Assembly (NCBI GenBank): GCA_028823345.1
Contig: JAPKBR010000029.1
Location: 1-46,882 of the forward strand
Length of the DNA stretch: 46,882 bases
DNA from: Planctomycetota bacterium
GTDB taxonomy: Bacteria > Planctomycetota > UBA1135 > GCA-002686595
Direction: 5' to 3'
This document shows, piece after piece, positions 23,492 through 32,077 of this stretch. The notes under the pieces were generated by a model. That model ran no database searches. It was not told where the DNA came from and was given only the letters and a program-made list of their open reading frames with translations. How positions within the stretch are numbered: the first letter of the stretch is position 1; the number at the start of each line of letters is the position of its first letter. Position numbers and translations under genes: made by a program.

Positions 23492-25747
23492 ATGAATGAC
23501 CCCCACGAGCCCCTCCCATTTGGGGCCACACCGGACGGCCAACCCCTTGGCAAGTCCAAGGACCGTTCCTCTAAACCCGCTTCTAAGGCGCCCCGAGGGG
23601 AATCCAAACCCAAGGCCCGTGCCAAGGAACTCGAAAAGACCCCGCGCCGGGTCCCCCCGGAGACGGTCCCCCCGGAGGCGGCCCCTTCCGATGAGCCCAG
23701 TAGTGAAGAAATCCTCGATGACAAAGGCCGAGTGATCCAGTGGCGCAAGTTCAAACTGCAGCCGTTTCAGATCAAGGCCATCGAAGCCGTACGTGCGGGG
23801 CAAAACGTGCTGGTGGCGGCGCCCACCGGCGCGGGAAAAACCCTCGTGGCGGAATACGCATCCCTCGACGCGGTGCGACGGGGACGGAGGGTGATCTACA
23901 CCGCTCCGATCAAGGCCCTCTCCAGCCAAAAGTACCGGGACTTCAAGGAAGACCCCAAAGTTCACGTGGGCATCATGACCGGCGACGTGACCATCTCGCC
24001 CCAGGCCCAGGTCTTGGTGATGACCACCGAAATCCTGCACAACGCAATTTTCGAGAACCCCGAGTTGGTGCAAGAGGTCGAATACGTGGTCTTCGACGAA
24101 GTGCACTTTTTGGACGACCGGGAACGCGGCATGGTCTGGGAGGAGTGCCTCATTTTCCTGCCCCCCCATGTGAAATTGATTTGCCTCTCCGCCACGATTT
24201 CCAACGTGGATGAACTGGGCGCGTGGATTGGCGAGGTACGCCCCCAGGAAAGTGTGGTGATTCATGAAGAACGCCGCCCAGTGCCCCTATCCCATTGGAT
24301 GCACACGGAATTGTCGGGAACCTTTGACCCCGGCAGTCTGAAGAATGCCCGGCAGAAAGCCCAAACCGTGCTCGATGCAGACCGCAAGCAGCGCAAGTCC
24401 GAACGCAGCCGCAGAGGTGGCCGGCGCCGGGGTGGTGGACCACGTCAAGCCCCCGACCGACCGGACACCCGGGGCCTGATCGACGAGCTGGTGAAAGAGG
24501 ACCGCCTCCCGGCCCTGGTCTTCTCGTTCAGCCGCAAGGATGTGGAACGCCTGGCCCACCAAAACCAACGCCGGGAACTGCTCAGCGAAGGGGACAGGGA
24601 GCGCATGATCGAGCTGCAGGATCAGCTGCTAGAGATCTTCCAACTGCCGCGAAAATTCCTGCGCGGAGAGGTCATGCAAATGGCCCTGGGCGGGGTCGCA
24701 TACCACCATGCGGGGCTTTTGCCCGTGCATAAGGAATTAGTCGAGCGCATGTTCACCGCGGGCCTGATCAAACTCCTCTTCACCACCGAGACTTTCGCCT
24801 TGGGCATCAACATGCCCGCGCGCTCGGTGATCTTCAGCCAGTTGCGCAAGTACGACGGAGTCAGTTTTGATTGGCTGCGCACCCGAGACTACATGCAAAT
24901 GGCCGGTCGCGCGGGACGCCAGGGCATCGACCCCAAAGGCTGGGTCTATTCCGTGCTGGGCAATCGGGACCTGGTGGAGGCACCCCTCGAACGCCTTTTC
25001 GCGGGCAAGCCCGAACCCGTCACCAGTCGCTTCCGCCTTTCCTACTCCACCATCTTGCACCTGGTGGAGGCTGCTGGACGGGAACGCCTGCAAGAGGCCT
25101 TTGAACACTCCTTCGCCCTTTTCCAAGCCCGGGGAGGCAGCAAGAAAGCGCGCGCCCACCAACGCAGCGATCAACGCGCGGCGGTCAAAGGCCGACTACG
25201 CTTCTTGGAGAGCCTCGGATACCTAGAAGGTGAAAAGGTCAGCTCCCGAGGAAAAATCGCCCGGGTGCTCTCTGGCCATGAGGTACAGGTGACGCAACTC
25301 TTGTTCAGCGGCTGCCTTGAAGAGGTCTCGCCCCAGGCCTTGATGGTGATTTTTGTCGGCCTGATCCACGAAGAGCGCGGCCGCTATCGGCGCTTCCCGC
25401 CGGGCAATATGTTCGGCGGACTACGCCGGGAGGCCACGGCCATTTTGGCCCAAGCAGGGCGCAAAGAAAGTCGCCTGGGCATCGAGCCCCCCATGAAGCA
25501 ACCGGACTGGGGCCTGACGGAAGCAGCCGTCGCTTGGTACGAGGGCGCACCCATGGAAGAGCTAGATGACCTGATGGATGCCACCCCCGGGGACTTTTGC
25601 CGGGTCCTGCGCATGTCCATTCAGCTGATGCGCAACACCAAGCGAGCCATCGAATCCTCCTGGGATCTGGGAGACAAACTCGACGAAGCAATCCTGGCAG
25701 TCAACCGGGACGAGATCGACGCCCGACAGCAGTTGCGTCTCGGCTAA
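23492..25747 (+). CDS. Ski2/Mtr4-like superfamily 2 RNA helicase
   Basis: 751 aa, ATG start without a clear ribosome site. A disordered, Lys/Pro-rich tail (1-80) precedes the helicase core: Walker A AAPTGAGKT (109-117), TAPIKALSSQKY, DEVH (202-205), LSATISN, then in RecA2 YHHAGLLPVHKE, TETFALGINMPAR and MAGRAGRQG. The last 170 residues match the DSHCT/ratchet-helical part of Ski2-like helicases (AVAWYEGAPMEELDDL). Eukaryotic relatives feed RNA to the exosome; bacterial members (mainly actinobacteria, cyanobacteria, some planctomycetes) probably unwind structured RNA. The central insert (KQRKSERSRRGGRRR) is basic and could bind RNA. The gene stands alone and ends at a perfect 24-nt palindrome. 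Confidence 0.93.
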   Translation: MNDPHEPLPFGATPDGQPLGKSKDRSSKPASKAPRGESKPKARAKELEKTPRRVPPETVPPEAAPSDEPSSEEILDDKGRVIQWRKFKLQPFQIKAIEAVRAGQNVLVAAPTGAGKTLVAEYASLDAVRRGRRVIYTAPIKALSSQKYRDFKEDPKVHVGIMTGDVTISPQAQVLVMTTEILHNAIFENPELVQEVEYVVFDEVHFLDDRERGMVWEECLIFLPPHVKLICLSATISNVDELGAWIGEVRPQESVVIHEERRPVPLSHWMHTELSGTFDPGSLKNARQKAQTVLDADRKQRKSERSRRGGRRRGGGPRQAPDRPDTRGLIDELVKEDRLPALVFSFSRKDVERLAHQNQRRELLSEGDRERMIELQDQLLEIFQLPRKFLRGEVMQMALGGVAYHHAGLLPVHKELVERMFTAGLIKLLFTTETFALGINMPARSVIFSQLRKYDGVSFDWLRTRDYMQMAGRAGRQGIDPKGWVYSVLGNRDLVEAPLERLFAGKPEPVTSRFRLSYSTILHLVEAAGRERLQEAFEHSFALFQARGGSKKARAHQRSDQRAAVKGRLRFLESLGYLEGEKVSSRGKIARVLSGHEVQVTQLLFSGCLEEVSPQALMVIFVGLIHEERGRYRRFPPGNMFGGLRREATAILAQAGRKESRLGIEPPMKQPDWGLTEAAVAWYEGAPMEELDDLMDATPGDFCRVLRMSIQLMRNTKRAIESSWDLGDKLDEAILAVNRDEIDARQQLRLG

Positions 25748-25750
25748 GCG

Positions 25751-25774
25751 TGGCTTGGTGAATTCACCAAGCCA
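25751..25774. terminator. Perfect 24-nt palindrome after the Ski2-like gene
   Basis: TGGCTTGGTGAA followed directly by TTCACCAAGCCA, starting 4 nt after the helicase stop. In RNA this gives a hairpin of 10-11 bp with a small AAUU loop. There is no T-run on either side, so a bidirectional RNA 3' end for the convergent genes is likely but intrinsic termination is unproven. Confidence 0.55.
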
Positions 25775-25847
25775 ATGAAGGTCGTCTGAAGTCGGAGCCC
25801 CCCCCCGGGCCGAACACCTCTATATCCGGCCACTTTCGGATTTGAGA

Positions 25848-26102
25848 TCAAACAATCCCTCCTCCCAGGAAGCAGCGAATCGCGCCAACCCCCATCAGGC
25901 TGACCCCCAAGATCAGGCCAACGAGATGAGTCCTCTTGTCGGCTTCTGGGGTGTCCTTGCTGACTGTGCCGATTAGGCCCAAAAGCGCGCATATACCCGA
26001 GCATGGAATTCCAATCCAGTTGATGAAACCCAGGCAAGGGAACAAACCGCCAATGGTCAGAGTGCAGGAAAGTACGATGAAGATGACTGTGGCTATACGC
26101 AT
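25848..26102 (-). CDS. Small two- or three-helix membrane protein
   Basis: 84 aa from the ATG at 26102, 11 nt after the stop of the DUF2752 gene. Hydrophobic segments: IATVIFIVLSCTLTIGGLF, IGIPCSGICALLGLIGTV and LVGLILGVSLMGVGAIRCFL. The spacing suggests an operon with the DUF2752 gene. It resembles the small DUF4190-like or similar membrane proteins often paired with DUF2752, but I cannot assign a family firmly. Function unknown. Confidence 0.65.
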   Translation of the reverse strand: MRIATVIFIVLSCTLTIGGLFPCLGFINWIGIPCSGICALLGLIGTVSKDTPEADKRTHLVGLILGVSLMGVGAIRCFLGGGIV

Positions 26103-26113
26103 GTTGGAACGGG

Positions 26114-26479
26114 CTATTTTTTGAAGACGAGAATTCTCAGCGCAAGAGGGACTTGAATCGCCCCGGCAACTGCACTGAGAAAGAAGGGCCAGAAGGCGAA
26201 ATTGAGTTTGCTGGCCATTGCAAACTCGCCGCGCAGACCAAGGGCAAACCCCCGTGACAATCCACAGAGCGGGCACCCGGGACACTTCCCGGTGACCATC
26301 CCGGTCCAGGACAGGTGTTCTCCGGCGGCAATCTGGTTGGGATCAAACCAAGCGGCGCAAACCAGCAGGCCTAGCGCAAGTAGTCCCATGACAAGGCGGA
26401 CTACGGCCAGGTCCCGTTGGCCGTAACGGGCGCTAACGGTTCTCCGAGGAGAATTTGAAGTCCTTCTTGTGAGTGCCAT
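26114..26479 (-). CDS. DUF2752 membrane protein
   Basis: 121 aa from the ATG at 26479; an in-frame TTG eight codons earlier is possible. A basic N-terminus precedes a membrane helix (VMGLLALGLLVCAAWF), then the DUF2752 signature CPGCPLCGLSRGFALGLRGE, a variant of CPxCGxTRxxxxxxxGd, and a second helical region (AFWPFFLSAVAGAI). The extra Cys in the motif is unusual. DUF2752 proteins are small bacterial membrane proteins of unknown role. It is divergent from the alpha/beta-hydrolase gene. Confidence 0.8.
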   Translation of the reverse strand: MALTRRTSNSPRRTVSARYGQRDLAVVRLVMGLLALGLLVCAAWFDPNQIAAGEHLSWTGMVTGKCPGCPLCGLSRGFALGLRGEFAMASKLNFAFWPFFLSAVAGAIQVPLALRILVFKK

Positions 26480-26869
26480 GGCGAACTTTGAATAACCTAA
26501 CAAAAACAGCCTAGTGACTGACTAGGCAGTGAAGAAGCCCCCTGATCGCGGAATGGCCCTGGGAGCTGGGCCTCCCGTAGTCCTCAGACCGAGGAGAAGC
26601 TAGGCCCCTTTTGAGAACCGCCCGGGGCAACCCCACCAAATCTGGCCCTCTGAGCCCGATTTCCAGGCTCTCGGCCCTAGAGAGCCCGTTTTACATCCGA
26701 TTGTTGGGAGAATCCTGTTACCCTCAGAGGACCACTGGTATTCACTACCGGAATCGAACACCCGCGACCGCCCCTCCCCAACGCAGTCGCCTCCCACGCA
26801 CAGCCTATATCTGCCCCCATGCCCCTCAGCCCAGTGCTGTCGCAGGGACCGCAGTCGACTCATTCCCCC
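26480..26869. other. Divergent intergenic region without a gene
   Basis: 390 nt between the DUF2752 gene (minus) and the hydrolase-fold gene (plus). Frames crossing it have no family resemblance and poor codon bias. It probably holds the promoters for both directions; I see no box pair good enough to name and no strong hairpin. Confidence 0.6.
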
Positions 26870-27706
26870 ATGCTAGCTACCTTTGTCCTCAGCCTCGGCG
26901 CCTGCCTCCCCCTGCTGGCATCAAGCATTGCGGCTCCCATCCAGCCCTGCACGGCCCCTCAAGTGAGGCAAGCCCCCAGCGCCACCGTGACCCCCAAGCG
27001 CACCGTCACCTCGCAACCCGTGCGCCTGACCGCCCAGGACAAGGTGGAACTCGGCGGGACCTACTACGCTCCCAAGAAGCTCCGGGAGAAAAACTCAGCG
27101 GTCCTCCTGGTGCATGACGCGGGCGAAGATTCCACCCAGCTAACGGACCTTGCGGTCGCCTATCAGAAGCGAGGCTTCGCGGTGTTGGCCCTGGACCTAC
27201 GGGGCCACGGCACTAGCAGCAGCAAGCAGTGCGATTGGAAGACTTCCAGCGAGAACGAGCGCGAGGTGCTCTGGGCCATGGCCAAGCGCGACCTGAGCAT
27301 CGGCATAAGCTTCCTCAAGGGCAAACGCGAAGTGCACTCTTCACGAATCATTGTCGCGGGCATCGGCGCCGCAGCCGGCTTGGCCCTATGCCAAGGGATC
27401 GAAGACCAGGACGTGGCAGCCGTTGTGCTGATTTCCCCTCCCACGGACAAGGATAAGTCCTACGGCTTCAACCTGACTGAACAGCTGATCGACCTTGAGG
27501 GTCTGCCCACCCTGATCCTCTGCGAGCGCGAGACCCGGAAGGCCTGCGTGGCCATGGCCGATGGTGCCCACGAGGCCAATGAAGGCTATGAATTCATCAC
27601 CGTGACCCCCCTGCGCACGGATCGCAAAAAACTCCTGCAGAATCGCGACCTGCACCGCAACCTGACCACGTGGACAATCAAGTTGTTCGCCGCGTCGGGT
27701 TCCTGA
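26870..27706 (+). CDS. Exported alpha/beta-hydrolase fold protein lacking the nucleophile
   Basis: 278 aa from the ATG at 26870, which begins a signal peptide (MLATFVLSLGACLPLLAS); a longer frame adds 17 polar residues. The fold is clear: VLLVHDAGEDS (oxyanion strand and turn), FAVLALDLRGHGTSS, then IIVAGIGAAAGLALCQG for the nucleophile elbow, and LPTLILCERET before the acid region. The elbow, normally GxSxG, reads GIGAAAG (164-170), with Gly166 in the Ser position. The expected Asp and His are not evident either. It is probably a non-catalytic binding protein, or uses another mechanism. It lies 127 nt upstream of the HAD gene, same strand. Confidence 0.8.
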   Translation: MLATFVLSLGACLPLLASSIAAPIQPCTAPQVRQAPSATVTPKRTVTSQPVRLTAQDKVELGGTYYAPKKLREKNSAVLLVHDAGEDSTQLTDLAVAYQKRGFAVLALDLRGHGTSSSKQCDWKTSSENEREVLWAMAKRDLSIGISFLKGKREVHSSRIIVAGIGAAAGLALCQGIEDQDVAAVVLISPPTDKDKSYGFNLTEQLIDLEGLPTLILCERETRKACVAMADGAHEANEGYEFITVTPLRTDRKKLLQNRDLHRNLTTWTIKLFAASGS

Positions 27707-27833
27707 GCTGCCTTGAGCTGGGGGCCTGAGCTGGCCTCTTTCATGGGCCCAGCATCCTTACCTGCCCCGGTTCGCCCATGGGACATTTAGGGCGGCCACT
27801 TGTGGATGCGCTTATGTCATAGTCGTGTCCACC

Positions 27834-28712
27834 ATGCGATTGCTCAGCGACTTTGACGGGGTCTGGACCGACCAGGCAGAAGAAGCCCAAGCCGTGCGCG
27901 ATGGGTTCATTGCCGCCATAGGGGAAGCCGCGGGGCAAGCGCCCGGCCAAGTCCAAGAGCAATACGAGAGCTTCCTCACCTCGATCCTTGCGGAACCCCA
28001 ACTCCATGGTTGGGCCCCCGCCGGGCGTGTCACCGCCTTCGTGGACGAAGACCCCCTACTGCAAACATCCTCTGTGGCCGGTTGGCTCGACCGGGAACCG
28101 AAGCCCTCAGAAGCCGCCGCCCACTGGCGCGAAACCGCGCGCTCCCTGGGCCACGACACGGTCACCAGCCTCGCCAACCAAGTTTTTGGCAGCGCCACCC
28201 GAGAGCACCTTGCCCGCGGGAAACACCAACTCGTCCCCGAAGCCCGCGAAGTCATGGATTCCCTCCTCGCGCTCGGAGTCGAAGTGGTGGTGGTCTCAAA
28301 CTCCGACACCTCCAAACTCGCCGACCTCTTCGAAGGCATCGGCCTACGCCCCGACATCGACCTGCGCCTACGCGGCGGCGCTGGAAAGTATGTGCTAGGC
28401 GAGGGCGATGCGTCCCTGCAACTGGGTGGACGCCGGGTGTTTGTAGACCGGCCACGCTACGCCAGCGTGCTGCTCGAAGAGAACCCCGATCTAGTGATCG
28501 GTGACGTGACCTCCCTCGACTTGGCCCTGCCCTTCGTCCTACGCGCCTCCGGCCAACTCAAACCGTCTCTACAACTCTGCCTACGCCGGCACGCCCATAC
28601 CCCGGACTGGGTGCTCCCTTCGGGCCAGACCGGCTCGGAAGGCCGGGTGCTGCATGACCATGCCCTCGACGGGGTGCGCGGATTGTTGGGGATGGTGCCC
28701 AAGGAGTCCTGA
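27834..28712 (+). CDS. HAD-superfamily hydrolase
   Basis: 292 aa from ATG 27834; GTG 27825 is possible. Motif I is LLSDFDGVWTD (nucleophile D6, acid D8), motif II VVVVSNSD, and motif IV VIGDVTSLDLAL; a Lys for motif III may be in GAGKYVLGEGD. The acceptor pattern DFDGVxTD suggests a phosphatase, substrate unknown. A cap of about 100 residues after motif I places it in subfamily I-like HADs. It converges on the ABC permease gene with 23 nt between stops. Confidence 0.82.
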   Translation: MRLLSDFDGVWTDQAEEAQAVRDGFIAAIGEAAGQAPGQVQEQYESFLTSILAEPQLHGWAPAGRVTAFVDEDPLLQTSSVAGWLDREPKPSEAAAHWRETARSLGHDTVTSLANQVFGSATREHLARGKHQLVPEAREVMDSLLALGVEVVVVSNSDTSKLADLFEGIGLRPDIDLRLRGGAGKYVLGEGDASLQLGGRRVFVDRPRYASVLLEENPDLVIGDVTSLDLALPFVLRASGQLKPSLQLCLRRHAHTPDWVLPSGQTGSEGRVLHDHALDGVRGLLGMVPKES

Positions 28713-28735
28713 GCTTCAGGAACGAGCAGAGGCCC

Positions 28736-29908
28736 CTACCGCCGCCCCAACGCCTTGACTGGGGCCAGGTGCGCCGCGCGCCAAGCGGGCAGGCCCCCGC
28801 CCAGCAGACCCAACACCAACGCAAAGAGAATCGAAACCGTCAGCACCATCGGGGTCACCCGGAACCCAAAAGCCACTTCGGTAAAGGTCTGAAAGTTCGT
28901 GGTCCCCGTTTCAATTCCGTTGATAGGCCAGACCAGCAAGCAGCCCGCAAGGCCCCCGAGCAAACCCAGAATCAACGATTCGAAGAGGAATCCAAGAGCA
29001 ATGCCCACGGGCCGGAAACCCGCTGCGAGAAGGATCCCGATCTCGTGGGTACGATCCGCGAGAGCAGCCAACATGGTGGTAGTGGCGGTGAACACCGCGG
29101 CAATTCCCATGATGACCCCCAAGAACGCTCCCAGAAATTTCAGCACCGCGCTAAGCATCTCGGTTTGACTGCTGAGACTCTCCTTTTCGCTGATCACCTG
29201 GGCCGGAACGACCTTGTCGTTCTTGAGGCGCGCGGAAATCGCGGCGATGTCGCTGCCGGGTTTGAGTTGGGCTAAGATTCGGCTCGGACCAGTCCGCTCT
29301 AGGCATTCAAGGATGCGGTCAAGGTCCCCCCAGATCTCGGAGCCCGAGGGCCCTGTTGACTCAAAAATACCGACTACTAAAAAGGGCGTGGTGTTGAGAA
29401 CGATCGTCCCACCCAGCTCACAGCCACGAATGCGTCCGAGCAAGGAGCGGCCCACCATCAACTCATCTTGGCCCGGGCGGAACTGGCGCCCCTCCAAGAC
29501 TGTGATCTCGCCCTCCCGGATCCCAAAGGTGGCGGGTTGAACACCGCGGATCGGCACGTTGGTTTCGCCCCCGCTGGATACCCGGCGCAGACGCACGGCC
29601 AGGTAGAGTTCCATGCTGGCCAGGGGCTGCTGGTCATCGCCTACCGCGATCTCCGGTACCGTGTTGATCAATCTACGCCCACGATCCCGGTTGAAAATAC
29701 TATCCCCCTCCCCGGTGGCACCCGGGCGTAAGAAAACCGCCAGATCAGCCCGGCCCGCATCGGTGTAAAGACGCTCAAAGCCCTGCTGCAGGGCTAGTAC
29801 ACCGGCCACCACGGCGACCGTTGCACCGATGCCAAGGACCGTCAGGAAAGTTGCCGAACGTCGCACAAAGAGCGAACGTAGGTGATAGGAAAAAGCAATG
29901 CCTCTCAT
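28736..29908 (-). CDS. FtsX-like ABC permease (second subunit)
   Basis: 390 aa, ATG start 2 nt after the upstream permease stop. N-terminal helix (FLTVLGIGATVAVVAGVLAL), a large extracytoplasmic MacB-PCD-like domain to about residue 260, then three helices (GVIMGIAAVFTATTTMLAAL, IALGFLFESLILGLLGGL, VLTVSILFALVLGLLGGGLP) with the conserved cytoplasmic RTHEIGILLAAGF coupling segment. It should form a heterodimer with the neighbouring permease and the ATPase at 31077, in a MacB-type mechanotransmission exporter or lipoprotein-handling machine. Confidence 0.92.
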   Translation of the reverse strand: MRGIAFSYHLRSLFVRRSATFLTVLGIGATVAVVAGVLALQQGFERLYTDAGRADLAVFLRPGATGEGDSIFNRDRGRRLINTVPEIAVGDDQQPLASMELYLAVRLRRVSSGGETNVPIRGVQPATFGIREGEITVLEGRQFRPGQDELMVGRSLLGRIRGCELGGTIVLNTTPFLVVGIFESTGPSGSEIWGDLDRILECLERTGPSRILAQLKPGSDIAAISARLKNDKVVPAQVISEKESLSSQTEMLSAVLKFLGAFLGVIMGIAAVFTATTTMLAALADRTHEIGILLAAGFRPVGIALGFLFESLILGLLGGLAGCLLVWPINGIETGTTNFQTFTEVAFGFRVTPMVLTVSILFALVLGLLGGGLPAWRAAHLAPVKALGRR

Positions 29909-29910
29909 GA

Positions 29911-31080
29911 TCAGTCCCTCGCTCCCAAAGCTGCCACAACAGTCAATTTACGGGTGCTCCAAGCGGGCAGCAGTCCTGCTACGACCCCGGCTAGCACAGT
30001 GATGATGAAAGCCATCAAGTAGGTCTCCCGCTCGATCAAAAATCCCGGCATGAAAGAACTGGTGGCTGCAACGACACCGGGTTCAATGCCCTTGGCCAAT
30101 AGCATTCCCATTCCGCCCCCCACCAAGGTCAAGAACAGGCTTTGCATGAGCAACACACTGCCCACCCTTGCATCGCTAAAGCCGAGGGCTTTGAGCACCC
30201 CCACTTCTCGCCGTTGTTCGCGGGCCGCCATCAGCATGGTGTTGATGCAAGCCAGGAGCACCGCCGCCAAAACCCCTCCGCCGATGGCAGAGACGAAGAA
30301 TGGGATGTTGCCGAACATGGAGACGAATTGGGCTTGGAACTCACTCTCGGTGGTGGTTTGCACCCGTTGAGGCCCATCCATGAAGAGGTCGTCCACCGCG
30401 CCCATGACCACGGAAGGGTCCACGTCATCTTTCACCCGCACCACCATGGCGCCGACCCCGGGAGAATCCTCCGGGGTGGTCAAGGTCTCTTCAAACAGCT
30501 TCCAATGAAAGAACAGAGTGCGATCATCAAAGTTGCGTGCCCCGGGTTCATAGATTGCGGCTACTTCCAACTCCCAAGCCTTGTCGGCTCCGTCGGGATG
30601 GGGAAATAAGGCTCCGGTAATCGGCGCAATGTCCCCCACCTTCCAGCCGAAGTCATTGGCAATCCCGCGTCCGATCATGCAGCAGTTGCGACCTGCAACG
30701 AACGCATCGGCCGAGCCCTCCACCACAATCAACTCCGGGTACATATCCACCACCTTCTGGGGATCCACCGCGAACTGGGCAAAGAAATTCGACGGGTCTT
30801 GGTAATAGCCCCCAAACCACTGCCAACGTGCCACGCTTTGGACCCCGTCCACCTGGGCAATGCGGTCTGGATACCAGGCGGGCATGCCGACGAATAGGCT
30901 GACCGCGGACTGAACCCACAAGCGGTCATTGCGCGCGGTCGTAGCGGTCGCATCGAGGGTCGTGACCAAAGAGCGCAGGATGCACAACAGGAAAATCGCC
31001 ACGGTCAAGGAACCAATGGTCAGCAGGGTGCGCAAGGGGTGGCGCAGCAGTTGGCGGGGAACCAATCGCAGCAGGCTCAT
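29911..31080 (-). CDS. FtsX-like ABC permease (first subunit)
   Basis: 389 aa, ATG overlapping the ATPase stop as ATGA. The layout matches its partner: one helix near the N-terminus (LLTIGSLTVAIFLLCIL), a periplasmic domain of about 220 residues, then three helices with REQRREVGVLKALGFSDARV as the coupling helix segment. The two permeases share length and design but are well diverged. Together with the ATPase and the upstream adaptor gene they make a complete inner-membrane export system; no TolC-type outer-membrane gene is in the window. Confidence 0.93.
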   Translation of the reverse strand: MSLLRLVPRQLLRHPLRTLLTIGSLTVAIFLLCILRSLVTTLDATATTARNDRLWVQSAVSLFVGMPAWYPDRIAQVDGVQSVARWQWFGGYYQDPSNFFAQFAVDPQKVVDMYPELIVVEGSADAFVAGRNCCMIGRGIANDFGWKVGDIAPITGALFPHPDGADKAWELEVAAIYEPGARNFDDRTLFFHWKLFEETLTTPEDSPGVGAMVVRVKDDVDPSVVMGAVDDLFMDGPQRVQTTTESEFQAQFVSMFGNIPFFVSAIGGGVLAAVLLACINTMLMAAREQRREVGVLKALGFSDARVGSVLLMQSLFLTLVGGGMGMLLAKGIEPGVVAATSSFMPGFLIERETYLMAFIITVLAGVVAGLLPAWSTRKLTVVAALGARD

Positions 31081-31793
31081 GGCTTTGCACCTGCTGCCTG
31101 TTCAGCCTGCACCTCTTCAATGCTCCCAAGGCGGCCCTTGTCCAAGTGCACGATGCGTTGGGCCCGAGCCGCCGCAGCGGCATCGTGGGTCACCATCAGT
31201 ACGGTCTTTTTCATCTCCCCGTTCAAGCGCTGAAGCAAGGCGAGCACCTGATCCGCTGCGGCGCGATCCAGGTCTCCCGTGGGCTCGTCGCAAAGCAGAA
31301 CCTTGGGGTCGGTCACAATCGCTCGGGCAATGGCCACGCGCTGCTCTTGACCCCCTGAAAGCTGGCCCGGACGGTGTCCGGCACGATCCCCAAGATCCAC
31401 CAAATCCAAGGCAGCCAATGCGTGCCGCCTGCGTTCCTTCCGGCTCAATGGAGTCAACGCCAAGGGCAAGGCCACGTTTTCCAGGGCCGAAAGTACAGGG
31501 ATCAAATTGAATCCCTGAAAGACAAAACCTACCGAGCGAGCGCGCCAGGCAGAAAGCGCCGCGCCGCGCAAGGACCTGATGTCCTGCCCCGCCACCTGCA
31601 CACTTCCAGAGTCCGGTAAATCCAGCCCTCCCACCAAATTCAGCAGGGTGGTCTTGCCTGAACCCGATGGTCCCATCAAGGCATAAAAACGCCCCTCGTC
31701 CATGGTCAAGTCCAGGTTGTCCAAAACCCGCAGCTCTTCGCCACCGCGGGAATAGGTCTTGGTCACGCCTTGCAGCAGGATACCTTCGTTCAT
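31077..31793 (-). CDS. MacB/LolD-type ABC transporter ATPase
   Basis: 238 aa from the ATG at 31793; the frame runs on upstream but the family begins here. Walker A GPSGSGKTTL (41-50), Q-loop FVFQGFNLIP, signature LSGGQEQRVAIARAI, Walker B VLLCDEPTGDLD, H-loop MVTHD. The signature LSGGQ and the short linker place it in the LolD/MacB/FtsE group that powers FtsX-fold permeases. It is coupled to both permease genes by overlapping codons. Confidence 0.96.
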   Translation of the reverse strand: MNEGILLQGVTKTYSRGGEELRVLDNLDLTMDEGRFYALMGPSGSGKTTLLNLVGGLDLPDSGSVQVAGQDIRSLRGAALSAWRARSVGFVFQGFNLIPVLSALENVALPLALTPLSRKERRRHALAALDLVDLGDRAGHRPGQLSGGQEQRVAIARAIVTDPKVLLCDEPTGDLDRAAADQVLALLQRLNGEMKKTVLMVTHDAAAAARAQRIVHLDKGRLGSIEEVQAEQAAGAKP

Positions 31794-31864
31794 GGAATGG
31801 GCTCTCGTCTCTCGGTTCGATTCACCGGGGCCTTGAGAACCCGATTCGTGGAAATACAGAGCCC

Positions 31865-31870
31865 AGTATA
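31865..31870 (-). promoter_or_regulatory. Possible -10 box upstream of the ABC ATPase
   Basis: TATACT on the reverse strand (CCTATACTGG context), about 72 nt before the ATPase start. The same hexamer and flanking bases occur upstream of the kinase gene at 16523. No good -35 box is at the expected distance. Confidence 0.3.
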
Positions 31871-32077
31871 GGCTCGCGAAGCCCCATCGCAGGACCATTC
31901 CTGCGGGCTAGTCTGGTGAAGTGTCCCGGTCCTTCCCGCGCCCGTTACGCGTGATCAAACGCCCGGATTCTTCGTGCGCAACGTCGGTGCGCAAGAGCCA
32001 CTGGTCGGTGTCCCCAGGGCACATGGTCCAAAATGAAGTCTGTGGATTTTTGAAGGGGGTTGGTCAGGCAAACGCCG

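Noticed and set aside
26600..26863. 87-codon minus-strand frame in the 26480-26869 gap
   Set aside because: Composition (many Gly, Arg, Trp, Ser) and lack of GC bias at third codon positions argue against coding; no ribosome site.
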